Assembly: GCA_902802045.1 (NCBI GenBank)
Contig: CADCKQ010000004.1
Location: forward strand, 62,001-126,000
Length of the DNA stretch: 64,000 nt
DNA from: Oscillospiraceae bacterium
GTDB taxonomy: Bacteria > Bacillota > Clostridia > Oscillospirales > Oscillospiraceae
Direction of reading: 5' to 3'
Shown: piece after piece, positions 33,705-42,102 of the stretch
Layout of the letters: each line of letters opens with the position of its first letter
How positions within the stretch are numbered: the first letter of the stretch is position 1
Made by a program: the position numbers and the translations under genes
The notes under the pieces: generated by a model
Told to the model about the DNA's origin: nothing
Databases searched by the model: none
The model's input: the letters and a program-made list of their open reading frames with translations, nothing else

Positions 33705-36479
33705 TTACTGAACTTTTTTCAGAGCTTCGAGAACGACCTCAGGACGTGCGGGAACGCGTGTTACACGCGCGCCGGTAGCGTTGAAGATGGCGTTCAGGAT
33801 AGCCGGGTGAGGTGCATCCAGAGGAGCCTCGCCGCAGCCGGCGGCACCGTAAGGTCCGTTGGGACGCGGGTGGTTCTCCTGGTATACGAGCTCGATGTCA
33901 TCGGGAACATCGCAGGGATAAGGAATACCGCACTTGAGAAGGCTGGTGTGTACCTTGAGGTCTTCGAAGTCTTCGGTGAGTGCGAGGCCGATGCCCTGTG
34001 CAAGTCCGCCGTAGAAGTTGCCGTCGACAGCGAGCTTGTTGAGGATAGTTCCGACGTCAGCGACAGCCGTGAACTTTTCGACCTTTACCTTGCCGGTCGT
34101 CGTATCGACAGCGACCTCGGGGAGGAATATGGTGTACATGTACGCCGGGAACGGATCGCCCTGGCTGGTTGCCTGATCGAGGGCAACGGAGGCGGCGAAG
34201 GAGAAGGTTCCGGTCACATGGACATTCTCGCCCTGCTTGACTATGCCGTCTGCTACGCACTCGTCATATGTCCTGTAGGTCCCGTCAGCCTTTTCGAGGA
34301 CTTTCAGCAGGTTCTCGGCAGCGACTTCGGTCGCGTGGCCGGTCATAACGGTGGAACGTGAGCCGCCTGCAGGGCCGGAGTTCGGGCAGTATTTGGAGTC
34401 GCACAGATACAGGCTGATGTCTTCGGGCTTGAAGCCTGCTTTGCGCAGAGTCTCGTGGGCAGCAGTCAGAGTCGCTATATCAGCGCCCTGGCCGTGATCT
34501 TCCCAGGAGTTCCTTACAAGGATCTTTCCGTCCGGGCAGAGGTCGATGTAGCACTCGGAAGCGTCGGCATTGTCAAGGCCGCAGCCGTATACGCCGAGAG
34601 ATACGCCGACACCGTATTTGATCTTTCCGTCGGAAGCCGCGTTCTTTTCAGCTACTCTTGCCTTTGCAGCCAGGTAGTAAGGTCTGGCCTTGTCGAAGAG
34701 GTCCTCTTCGCAGTAGACATCCGGCTTGCATCCGTTGGGAGTACGGGAATCATCCTTCTCCTTGTAGCAGTTGATCGCACGGATCTCGAACGGGTCAATG
34801 CCCATCTTTGCGGCCAGGCAGTCAATTGCTATATCGGAGCCCATGAAGGACTGAGGTGAGCCGTACGCGCGGAAGGCGGAGCCCCAGGCGTGGTTCGTGA
34901 AGACCGTGGTGCTCTTGTTGCGGATCGAAGGAATATCGAAGCCTGCACCGACGAACTGGGAGAGACGGTGGGTAAGAAGATCGCCGAACTCGGAGTACGG
35001 GCCGTGGTCAATGTAGTTGCGGCCCCAGAGAGCGAGCAGCTTGCCGTCTTTGTCGGCTGCGAGTTTGATGTGCATGAATCCCGGGGATCTCTTGCCGGTG
35101 TAGGTGATGTTCTGGTACATGTTGAAGTTCAGGGAGACCGGGTGCGGTTTGCAGAGCTTTGCCGCAACGCCGAGGAGACCTTCGTTTGTCGGAGAGAACT
35201 TGTAGCCGAAGGTACCGCCGGTGTGGTTCTGAACCATTCTCAGCTTATCCATGGAAACGCCGATACCGTCAGCGATCATGGGCATGTGGAGATGGATACC
35301 GATGGATTTGGAGTGGATGGTCAGCATGTCATCTTCATCATAGTAGGCATAGCCGTTGTCCGGCTCGATGTGAAGGTGAGGCTGTCTGGAGCAGTAGGAC
35401 TCTATCTCGACCTGCTGGCTTTCGGGAACGCTGTCCCAATCGAAGTCGGGGCCCTTGATGGCGTTGGTCTCGTAGTACTCGTTGGGAACGCCCGGATGGA
35501 TCTCTATCGCGTCAGGAGCGAGAGCTTCGGGAACGGACATGTAGGCGGGAAGGACCTCGAGGTCCAGCTTGACTGCCTTGGCAGCAGCTCTTGCATGCTC
35601 CTCGGTATCGGCTGCAACTATCGCGATAGCGTCGCCGTACTGGAAGACCTTCTCATCCGCGAGGATAGGACGATCCCAGCCGTCGCACTTGTTGTTGAGA
35701 GGAAGCATGACAAGTCCGTTGATCCTGTTCTTGCCTCCGGCAGCGACGACGTCTTTTCCGGTGATGATCTTGTATACGCCGGGCATCTTCTCGGCCTCAG
35801 AGGTATCGATGCCTTTGATGTTGGCGTGGGAAACTTCTGCCTGAACGAGAGCCAGTCTCAGCGTGTCGGCAGGCATCTTCAGAGCTTCATCAGCGCCGAA
35901 GTCCCAGGTACCAGTGACTTTCTGCGCGGCGGAAGGTCTGACATATGTGGTTCCTTTGATGGAGTCGGAATTCTGCTTGAAGCAGAGCTCTTCGACCTTC
36001 TTCTCTCCGCGCATAACGGCGGCAGCATCCATGACAGCGTCGATGATGGGAACATAGCCCGTGCAGCGGCAGAGGTTTCTGGTCTTGTTGAACCAGTCTC
36101 TGACTTCGGCTCTTGTCGGATTCGGATTCTGGTCAAGCAGCACCTTTGCGCTTACTATGAAGCCCGGAGTGCAGAAGCCGCACTGGGCCGCGCCGTAAGC
36201 CATCCATGCCACCTGCAGAGGATGCATATCCTCAACAGTTCCGATGCCTTCGATCGTCGTGACTTTTGCATTGTCGGCGAGCTTCGAGATCTTGGTTACG
36301 CAAGCCTTGGTGACCTTTCCGTCAACGATGACGTTACAGGCGCCGCAATGTCCCTGTCCGCAGCCGATCTTGCAGCCGGTGAGGAGGAGATTTTCTCTCA
36401 GAACTTTTGCGAGAGTCTCGTCCCCGTTCAGGACCAGGTTCTGGGTTACGCCATTGATTACCAGTGGTTTTCTAATCAT
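33705..36479 (-). CDS. Molybdenum hydroxylase (aldehyde oxidoreductase type, DVU_1559 family)
   Basis: A 924-residue xanthine oxidase-family enzyme in one chain without FAD domain. The plant-type 2Fe-2S cluster is at Cys40, Cys45, Cys48 and Cys60; the second 2Fe-2S cluster is at Cys100, Cys103, Cys137 and Cys139. The Mo domain runs from about 170 to the end, with Glu884 in GCGEAP matching the catalytic glutamate. The length is close to that of Desulfovibrio gigas Mop (about 907). The substrate is unknown; aldehydes and purine-like or xenobiotic N-heterocycles are possible. Confidence 0.92.
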   Translation of the reverse strand: MIRKPLVINGVTQNLVLNGDETLAKVLRENLLLTGCKIGCGQGHCGACNVIVDGKVTKACVTKISKLADNAKVTTIEGIGTVEDMHPLQVAWMAYGAAQCGFCTPGFIVSAKVLLDQNPNPTRAEVRDWFNKTRNLCRCTGYVPIIDAVMDAAAVMRGEKKVEELCFKQNSDSIKGTTYVRPSAAQKVTGTWDFGADEALKMPADTLRLALVQAEVSHANIKGIDTSEAEKMPGVYKIITGKDVVAAGGKNRINGLVMLPLNNKCDGWDRPILADEKVFQYGDAIAIVAADTEEHARAAAKAVKLDLEVLPAYMSVPEALAPDAIEIHPGVPNEYYETNAIKGPDFDWDSVPESQQVEIESYCSRQPHLHIEPDNGYAYYDEDDMLTIHSKSIGIHLHMPMIADGIGVSMDKLRMVQNHTGGTFGYKFSPTNEGLLGVAAKLCKPHPVSLNFNMYQNITYTGKRSPGFMHIKLAADKDGKLLALWGRNYIDHGPYSEFGDLLTHRLSQFVGAGFDIPSIRNKSTTVFTNHAWGSAFRAYGSPQSFMGSDIAIDCLAAKMGIDPFEIRAINCYKEKDDSRTPNGCKPDVYCEEDLFDKARPYYLAAKARVAEKNAASDGKIKYGVGVSLGVYGCGLDNADASECYIDLCPDGKILVRNSWEDHGQGADIATLTAAHETLRKAGFKPEDISLYLCDSKYCPNSGPAGGSRSTVMTGHATEVAAENLLKVLEKADGTYRTYDECVADGIVKQGENVHVTGTFSFAASVALDQATSQGDPFPAYMYTIFLPEVAVDTTTGKVKVEKFTAVADVGTILNKLAVDGNFYGGLAQGIGLALTEDFEDLKVHTSLLKCGIPYPCDVPDDIELVYQENHPRPNGPYGAAGCGEAPLDAPHPAILNAIFNATGARVTRVPARPEVVLEALKKVQ

Positions 36480-36573
36480 ACATTACCCTCCATAATATAA
36501 AATGTTTTTTTACTATGAGTTATGAGTGGGAAGAGAGAGCGCATAGCCCTGTCGTCCCATTCCTAATTCCGGA

Positions 36574-36885
36574 TCAGTGATGGTGGCCTTTGAGGTCGCG
36601 GTCGGCGCCGGAGCCTGTTATGTCCTTGAGCCTCTGGACTCCGCGCTCGGAATAGAACACCATCTCCGAAAGAGACCCGTCCTGGTTCTCTCCGAGAAGG
36701 CGCAGGACATTGGCGTTTTCGTAGAAATCGATCGGGAGTTCGCGCCTGTAGACCTTGCCCGTGGTCTTGTCTTTGACCTCGACAATGACGCTGTCTCCCA
36801 TTATCTCAAATACTTCGTCTTCTTTCTCTTCGCTTTTGAGCTTCTCGTCCATAAAAACGGCATTCTCCTTCAACTTATATTTCAA
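36574..36885 (-). CDS. Conserved-context hypothetical protein, 103 residues
   Basis: A small acidic, soluble protein with a beta-rich middle (DSVIVEVKDKTTGKVYRRELPIDFYENANVLRLLGEN) and a C-terminal GHHH. No family recognised. It lies between xdhC and the hydroxylase gene, and its promoter region holds one of the Mo operator copies. AAGGAGA lies upstream of the start. The histidine end may bind metal, which is speculation. Confidence 0.6.
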   Translation of the reverse strand: MKYKLKENAVFMDEKLKSEEKEDEVFEIMGDSVIVEVKDKTTGKVYRRELPIDFYENANVLRLLGENQDGSLSEMVFYSERGVQRLKDITGSGADRDLKGHHH

Positions 36886-36962
36886 TAATATTTTAACTTT
36901 TTAAAAATGCGATATCAAATTACACAAATTTACAATTCGTAGAAAATCAGCGGGGGAAATTG

Positions 36963-36973
36963 TACAAATTGCA
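36963..36973. promoter_or_regulatory. Mo-regulon operator upstream of the hydroxylase genes
   Basis: TACAAATTGCA is followed by a second near-repeat TAAATTGCATAAA. It lies in an AT-rich 102-base gap upstream of the 103-residue protein gene; a leftward promoter TTGATA-17-TAAAAT is possible downstream of it. Confidence 0.45.
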
Positions 36974-36987
36974 TAAATTGCATAAAA

Positions 36988-38007
36988 TCACTTTTCACCT
37001 GCCATTTTTCCGGCTCTGACTTCTATCATCTGCGCCGCGACGGATATCGCTATCTCTGCAGGGGTCTCCGCCCTGATCGGCAGACCGATGGGAGCGGTAA
37101 TACGCTTGAAATCCTCATCCGTAAAGCCCTGCTCAGAAAGGACCTTCCTGACGCCCGCTATCTTGTTTCTGGATCCTATTACGCCGATATAGCAGGCCGG
37201 AGTTCTGAGCATCTGCGCCTGTACCTCGGTATCGAAGGCGTGGCCTCTTGTCATGATGCAGACATAGTCCTCTTCCGTAACCGTTATATAGTCGCTCAGG
37301 CGCGTGAAATCGCAGAGGATGACCTCCTCGGCGGAGGGGAAGAGCGCTTTGGTCGCAAATTCCGGTCTGTCGTCGAGGGCGACGCACTTAAAGCCCACAT
37401 GGCTGAGTACCGGAACGAGCTCCTGGGCCACATGGCCGCAGCCGAAGACATAGACCTTGCCGGAGGAGCCTATCTGCTCTATATAGAAATCATCCTCTCC
37501 GAGGACCTTGCGCTGGGGATGCCGCGTGAGATATGAGCTGACCCAATCGGGGGGATCGAGAAGGAAATAACCGCAGCTCTTCGCGTAGAGCCCGAGCTTT
37601 CCTCCGGCGGATATCTCCGAAATAAGCCAGATGTCCTCTCCTGCAGCAAAGAGTTCCTCCGCTTTGTCGCAAAGAGCGAGCATATCTTTATCAAAAGAGG
37701 GGATATACTGGAAGAAGACCTTTACGGCTCCTCCGCAGATCATTCCGAGGTTCTGCACGTCCTCGCGGGTCAGACTGAAGTCATGTTCTCCGGAATTCTT
37801 CTCCTTCAACACATCGGCGGCTATGTGCTCGCTTCTGTACTCGACGGCGCCGCCGCCTATGGTACCGGTTATGCGCCCTTCTTTTCCGACCAGCATTCTG
37901 GCGCCCGAACCGCGCGGAGTGGAGCCCGAATGGGCTATGACAGTGACCATGCACAGATCCTCTCCGTTTCTCAGGCGTCGCGCCGTCTCCTTAAGCATCG
38001 CTCTCAT
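36988..38007 (-). CDS. xdhC: XdhC/CoxI family Moco maturation factor
   Basis: A 339-residue protein. N-terminal XdhC-CoxI domain (VTVIAHSGSTPRGSGARMLV and TIGGGAVEYR, near 20-55) and C-terminal Rossmann domain (YVFGCGHVAQELVPVL near 190, MTRGHAFDTEVQ near 255). XdhC binds MPT/MCD cofactor, protects its sulfido group and delivers it to the hydroxylase. It lies just upstream of the hydroxylase in the leftward cluster. Confidence 0.93.
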   Translation of the reverse strand: MRAMLKETARRLRNGEDLCMVTVIAHSGSTPRGSGARMLVGKEGRITGTIGGGAVEYRSEHIAADVLKEKNSGEHDFSLTREDVQNLGMICGGAVKVFFQYIPSFDKDMLALCDKAEELFAAGEDIWLISEISAGGKLGLYAKSCGYFLLDPPDWVSSYLTRHPQRKVLGEDDFYIEQIGSSGKVYVFGCGHVAQELVPVLSHVGFKCVALDDRPEFATKALFPSAEEVILCDFTRLSDYITVTEEDYVCIMTRGHAFDTEVQAQMLRTPACYIGVIGSRNKIAGVRKVLSEQGFTDEDFKRITAPIGLPIRAETPAEIAISVAAQMIEVRAGKMAGEK

Positions 38008-38052
38008 CTGTATTACCTCTTTTCTTTGCCGTATCAGCTGTTTTCTCGTTTT

Positions 38053-38643
38053 TCAAATGTGTTTTGTTTTTCCGCCGAAGCTTATATCCCATCCGTCCCC
38101 GGTGCTCACGGCTTCAAGCGTGATGACTTCCGCGCTTCCGATCTTTATGTCGCGGCATCTCCCGACGGGCATATCCGATATATAGCTTAAGAAAGCCTTC
38201 ATGGCAGTTGCGTGCGAGACTATGCAGATATCGCCTTCGGAGCTGTCCAGAGCCTTTCTGACAGCGCCTGTCATTCTCTCCCGCACCAGGTGCATGTCCT
38301 CCGCTCCGGGAATCGGAATATTCGGATCTTTGCCCCTTGCCTCGTAAAGCTCCGGCCATTTTACGGGTATCTCATCGAAGCTGAGCCCGTCCCAGTCTCC
38401 CGCGCCAGCTTCTTTCAGACTGTTTATGACTACGGGGTCTCCCAGATAAACTGCAGTTTCATACGCCCGGAGAAGGGGGCTGGTGAACACGGCCGTGTAG
38501 GGGATGCTTTCAAAGCGTTTCTTAAGTTCTGCGGCCTGGAGCCTGCCCTCTTTCCCGAGGGGCATGTCCGTCTGACCGAGGCATATCCTTTTGCCGCCCG
38601 GGCTTTTCGCGAGGCAGTGGCGTATCAGGTAGATCTTACGCAT
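38053..38643 (-). CDS. Histidine phosphatase family protein
   Basis: A 196-residue phosphoglycerate-mutase-like phosphatase. RHC at 8-10 is an RHG variant with the catalytic His9, followed by FTSPLLRAYETA and a second histidine in VSHATAMKAF. The closest pattern is alpha-ribazole phosphatase (CobC), but there are no cobalamin genes here. It sits between the cytidylyltransferase and XdhC and overlaps the former by eight bases, so it may act on a nucleotide intermediate of cofactor maturation. The start at MRKIYLIRHC suits the family. Confidence 0.8.
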   Translation of the reverse strand: MRKIYLIRHCLAKSPGGKRICLGQTDMPLGKEGRLQAAELKKRFESIPYTAVFTSPLLRAYETAVYLGDPVVINSLKEAGAGDWDGLSFDEIPVKWPELYEARGKDPNIPIPGAEDMHLVRERMTGAVRKALDSSEGDICIVSHATAMKAFLSYISDMPVGRCRDIKIGSAEVITLEAVSTGDGWDISFGGKTKHI

Positions 38644-39565
38644 TGAATATGTCTTTAAAGTATTCGTCAAAGAGCTTCACGGCTTCCTGTTTGAGCCTCG
38701 CGTCATAACTGTTGTAGGCGGCGAGAAGAGCCTTTCCTTTTTCCGAAAGCCTGCTTCTGCCTCCGCCTGAGCCGCCCTGGGTCCTTTCGACGATGCAGCA
38801 CTGGAGCTGGGTCTCCAGAGCCCTCAGGATGTTCCAGCCCGTAGAGTATGATATCTGCATTCTCTGGCAGGCGGTCCGGACGGACCTTGTCTCGTCGACA
38901 AGGGTCAGCATCATGGCTATCTTTGCGTCCATAAACTGTTTTTCTTTCAGAAGAGAAACGCTTATCTCCGGACGCACAAGCCTTGAATTGTGGTATTCGA
39001 GCAGAGCCCTGTAGTCATCGGGAGTGTCGGCGTCATGCAGAATACCCCTGTCCTCAACGGGAACAGTCTTCAAAGGCACCGGGCATCTCTCGAGAGCTCC
39101 GCGGAGACCACCCTCGCCGCTGTCGGCCAGAATGGTAGGAACGAGCTTTGATGAGATAAGGATGGGGTGGCCTTTCACGCCGTCACAGACGGGCACGGCC
39201 AGGTCGGAGTCCGAATCCATGAGCTTCGACACCGTATCGGATGTAAAGAGGGGAATGTCTACCGGGGTAAAAAGAATACGGTCGCACTTGTCCTGAAGAT
39301 AGGCGAGGCCTATCCGGGCTGAGTCGACCATATCCGTCTCGGCGTAGTTTTCGTTTCTGAGGAATATAAGGCCCTCATTCGAAAGATGATGCTCAAGGGT
39401 CTCGGCTTTATATCCTGTGATCACAACGATCCTGGAAATGCCTGCCTGGTGAAAATTGGCGACGATCCTTTTAGCAATCGAAATGGAGCCAATGTTGAGC
39501 ATGGGCTTGAAATCGCCCATACGGGAGGACATACCGGCGGCAACTATCAGAGCGGCTGTCTGCAT
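38636..39565 (-). CDS. mocA: Molybdopterin cytidylyltransferase fused to a ModE-like winged helix
   Basis: A 309-residue two-domain protein. Residues 1-195 are a MobA/MocA nucleotidyltransferase (LIVAAGMSSRMGDFKPML at 7-23, TPVDIPLF near 101, HDADTPDDY near 177). Residues 212-309 are a ModE-type winged helix (DETRSVRTACQRMQISYS, QGGSGGGRSRLSEKG). The molybdate-binding domains of ModE are missing. It should make the cytosine dinucleotide form of Moco and may also bind DNA. It belongs to the DVU_1551-type NTP transferases. An internal promoter and an operator copy lie just upstream. Confidence 0.88.
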   Translation of the reverse strand: MQTAALIVAAGMSSRMGDFKPMLNIGSISIAKRIVANFHQAGISRIVVITGYKAETLEHHLSNEGLIFLRNENYAETDMVDSARIGLAYLQDKCDRILFTPVDIPLFTSDTVSKLMDSDSDLAVPVCDGVKGHPILISSKLVPTILADSGEGGLRGALERCPVPLKTVPVEDRGILHDADTPDDYRALLEYHNSRLVRPEISVSLLKEKQFMDAKIAMMLTLVDETRSVRTACQRMQISYSTGWNILRALETQLQCCIVERTQGGSGGGRSRLSEKGKALLAAYNSYDARLKQEAVKLFDEYFKDIFNA

Positions 39566-39579
39566 TTGAATCTTCCCCC

Positions 39580-39590
39580 TGCAAATTGTA
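39580..39590. promoter_or_regulatory. Mo-regulon operator at mocA
   Basis: TGCAAATTGTA (TACAATTTGCA on the minus strand) lies about 10-20 bases downstream of the predicted mocA start point, a repressor-like position. Confidence 0.45.
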
Positions 39591-39605
39591 TTTGTTTATG
39601 ATCCG

Positions 39606-39634
39606 ATTATATACGGGTCAGAGGGACATTTCAA
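39606..39634 (-). promoter_or_regulatory. mocA internal promoter
   Basis: TTGAAA (39629-39634) and TATAAT (39606-39611), read leftward, have a 17-base spacer. It lies between the C-GCAxxG-C-C gene and mocA. Confidence 0.6.
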
Positions 39635-39645
39635 GATACATTCAT

Positions 39646-40080
39646 TTATAAGTCGCTCAGGATCCCTCTCTCCGAGAGGATCTCCATGCATTTTACGTAA
39701 GTGTCCGCTATTACCTGCGGGCAGATCGTCACCTGGTTGGAAGGGTCGCCCTTTGTGATGTCCGCGCAGTCCGTGCCGCCGAAGTTCAGGGTCATCTCAT
39801 CCTTGAACCATGAGGTGAAGTCGCCGAGGGCAGCTTTGTGCTGAGGGTCGTCAAATGAAGTGTCGCCGCCCTTGCCCGTAAAGTAGGAGATCAGGCAGCA
39901 GCCTCCGGTCATGCAGCCGCAGAGCCCGGAAGAGAAGCCCGCGCCTCCGTTGAGCCCGCCCATGGCTTTTACCAGCCCTATGTTCTCTTCGCCTATGGTC
40001 TCGAGCAGCAGCTTGGCGAGGATCTGGCCGCAGAAATAGCCGCTCTGCGCCAGCTCGAATATTCTTTCCGTAAGGTCCAT
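39646..40080 (-). CDS. DVU_1555 family C-GCAxxG-C-C protein
   Basis: A 144-residue cysteine-rich protein. Cys17 and the cluster Cys54, Cys56, Cys61 and Cys62 in GLCGCMTGGCC, plus later cysteines, match the family found beside Mo-hydroxylase clusters. It probably binds a metal or Fe-S centre. It is the first gene of the leftward cluster, preceded by GAGGAGG and a promoter that shares its -35 hexamer with the opposite gene. Confidence 0.83.
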   Translation of the reverse strand: MDLTERIFELAQSGYFCGQILAKLLLETIGEENIGLVKAMGGLNGGAGFSSGLCGCMTGGCCLISYFTGKGGDTSFDDPQHKAALGDFTSWFKDEMTLNFGGTDCADITKGDPSNQVTICPQVIADTYVKCMEILSERGILSDL

Positions 40081-40130
40081 GACATGCCTCCTCAGTTATA
40101 ATCTCATAATCGTATTTATTCTTTAACTGA

Positions 40131-40182
40131 ATTATATGCCCTGCAAAACTTTGTTGTAAAGTACTATTATTTGGATTATAGT
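40131..40182. promoter_or_regulatory. Divergent promoters sharing one -35 hexamer
   Basis: TTGTAA at 40154-40159 is the -35 for TATAGT at 40177-40182 rightward (17-base spacer). Its complement TTACAA is the -35 for TATAAT at 40131-40136 leftward (17-base spacer). The arrangement drives the leftward hydroxylase cluster and the rightward DUF5714 gene. Confidence 0.6.
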
Positions 40183-40207
40183 TATATAAAAGAAAGAAGG
40201 GCAGAAT

Positions 40208-40951
40208 ATGGATAACACAGGAAATAAGATAAAGCTTCCCGACCGTTTCCGGGACTGTATGATATGCGGAAAGCCGCTTGTTTATTTTGACGGGGCGGTG
40301 AGAAAAAAATGCGTTATCTGCGGCAGGGAGTTCGACGCCAACTGCGCGTGTGAAGACGGGCATTTCGTCTGCAACGACTGCCACAGCGCCGGAGCTCTCT
40401 CGTTCCTTGTGCCCGTCCTTATGAAAACGGAAGAAAAGGACCCGCAGAAGATACTCGAGTCTGTCATGAAAGACGAAAAAGTGCATCTCCACGGCCCGGA
40501 GCACCACGTGATAGTGCCCTGCGTACTTCTTACGGCCTACCGCAACAACGGGGGAGAGCTTGATCTTGAAAAATCGCTTTATGAGGCGATAAAGAGGGCG
40601 AAACAAGTGCCGGGCGGGGCCTGCGGATACTGGGGAGTATGCGGAGCCGCCGCCGGGACCGGAATCTATGTGAGCATTCTCGCGGGATCGAGTCCCCTGA
40701 GCGGAGACCCCTGGACCATACCTCAGAAGATGGTGATCAAGGCGCTGGAGAACATCTCCTCTTACGGAGGACCCAGATGCTGCAAAAGGACCTCGAGGCT
40801 GGCAATCAGCGCGGCCGTCGAGTTTACCGGGGCCATATTCGGTGTGAGTATGCCGGACAGTACTCCCAAATGCGGATATTTCAACCAAAATCTTCAGTGC
40901 ATCCGCGACGACTGCCCGTACTATCCGGTAAGCGGAAAACCGTTTATTTAA
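40208..40951 (+). CDS. DUF5714 family cysteine-rich protein
   Basis: A 247-residue protein of the DUF5714 type. The N-terminal zinc-ribbon-like part has CMICGKPL, CVICGREF, CAC and CNDCH (positions 15-60), followed by HHVIVPCVLLTAYRN and a GGACGYWGVCGAAAGTGIY segment, then CCKRTSRLAI. Function is unknown; the family often appears near molybdenum enzyme and radical SAM genes. It is divergent from the hydroxylase cluster and probably belongs to the same regulon. The start follows GAAGGGCAGAAT. Confidence 0.8.
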   Translation: MDNTGNKIKLPDRFRDCMICGKPLVYFDGAVRKKCVICGREFDANCACEDGHFVCNDCHSAGALSFLVPVLMKTEEKDPQKILESVMKDEKVHLHGPEHHVIVPCVLLTAYRNNGGELDLEKSLYEAIKRAKQVPGGACGYWGVCGAAAGTGIYVSILAGSSPLSGDPWTIPQKMVIKALENISSYGGPRCCKRTSRLAISAAVEFTGAIFGVSMPDSTPKCGYFNQNLQCIRDDCPYYPVSGKPFI

Positions 40952-40965
40952 AGAGGAAAAAAGAC

Positions 40966-42027
40966 ATGTACAAAAAACTGCTTTCATCAATACTGGCTCT
41001 TGCAATGATCCTGAGCCTCTGCGCCTGCGGAGCATCAGTTGAAGAGCCGGAAAAACCGGAAGCAACGGAAGAAACGGAAGCGACGGAAGAACCCGTTGTG
41101 ACTGCAGACCCCATGGAACAGCTCTTCGCCGATGCCGAAGCCGGTGACGCGGAGGCGCTGCGTGAGCTTGCAGATAAATACCATAACGGCGAAGAGCTTA
41201 AAGATGAGCCCGATGAGGCAAGGAAATGGTATGAAAAAGCCGGTGACGCGGGATACGCCGTTGCATATCTCTGGCTTGGAGATTCATATTATTATGGAGA
41301 AGGCGAAAACCGGGACTATGAAAAGGCCTTTGAATACTACTCAAAAGGCGCCGATGCCGGCAATACGGATTCCATGCTGATGCTCGGGACACTGCATTCC
41401 ACCGGCCGCGGTGTCGGGCAGGATTATACAAAAGCAACGGAATGGTACTGGAAAGCTGCGGATGCCGGCAACAGCCTGGGTTTGAGATATCTTGTCAACT
41501 ACTATATATACGGCTGGGGAGTAGACAAAGATCCTGGTAAGGCTCTGGAACTGCTGGACAGGTATTCCGAATCCGGAAATGATGACGTTTCGGGTTTATA
41601 CGGAAACTATTATTATACGCTCAAGGACTATGATAAGGCTGCAGAGTATTACACCACAGCTGCAGACTCGGGAGATGCAGCCGCGATGAGACAGCTCGGA
41701 CAAATATATAAACAGAAAAATGATTATAAAACTTCTCTGGAGTGGTATGAAAAATCAGCTGATGCAGGAGACCCGGACGGAGCAAGAGAAGCAGGGGAAT
41801 ATAATTTATACGGATTTACAGGAGAAGTTGATTACGAAAAGGCATATGATTATTTCATTAAAGCCGCGGAACTGTATAAAGAAAAGAATTACAGCAGATC
41901 ACTGTATCCTCTTGTTTTAAGACATCTTGGAGATATGTACTCTCAAGGCCAGGGAGTGGAAACAGATCCTGATAAGGCCGCAGAGTACTATGCTCTGGCA
42001 GATGAAGCAGAAGCAGCTCAAGGATAA
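40966..42027 (+). CDS. Sel1-repeat lipoprotein
   Basis: A 353-residue lipoprotein with signal peptide and lipobox LCAC (Cys20), an acidic Glu/Thr linker of 30 residues, then about eight Sel1-like helical repeats (for example AYLWLGDSYYYGEGENRDYEKAFEYYSKGADAG). It is exported and membrane-anchored, and should act as a protein-protein scaffold outside the cell. The start ATG has GAGGAAAAAAG upstream; the open frame continues upstream over the previous gene but without homology. An array of TGACAG hairpins follows. Confidence 0.9.
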   Translation: MYKKLLSSILALAMILSLCACGASVEEPEKPEATEETEATEEPVVTADPMEQLFADAEAGDAEALRELADKYHNGEELKDEPDEARKWYEKAGDAGYAVAYLWLGDSYYYGEGENRDYEKAFEYYSKGADAGNTDSMLMLGTLHSTGRGVGQDYTKATEWYWKAADAGNSLGLRYLVNYYIYGWGVDKDPGKALELLDRYSESGNDDVSGLYGNYYYTLKDYDKAAEYYTTAADSGDAAAMRQLGQIYKQKNDYKTSLEWYEKSADAGDPDGAREAGEYNLYGFTGEVDYEKAYDYFIKAAELYKEKNYSRSLYPLVLRHLGDMYSQGQGVETDPDKAAEYYALADEAEAAQG

Positions 42028-42102
42028 AACAGGTGCTTTGCCCCAAAACAGCAGCCTGGAGCAAATACTGATTCAACAGAATAATTCTTCCAAATAGCTT
42101 GA

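Noticed and set aside
34890..36500. Open frame of 536 codons on the plus strand opposite the hydroxylase gene
   Set aside because: It lies wholly antisense to the well-supported hydroxylase reading frame, has no known motif and mirrors the codon bias of the real gene.
36886..36987. Small ORFs in the AT-rich gap upstream of the 103-residue protein
   Set aside because: None has a start codon with a ribosome binding site; the gap is better explained as a control region.
39851..41065. Open frame of 404 codons on the minus strand over the C-GCAxxG-C-C and DUF5714 genes
   Set aside because: It is out of frame with both genes, which have clear cysteine motifs and ribosome binding sites. Its translation has no domain.
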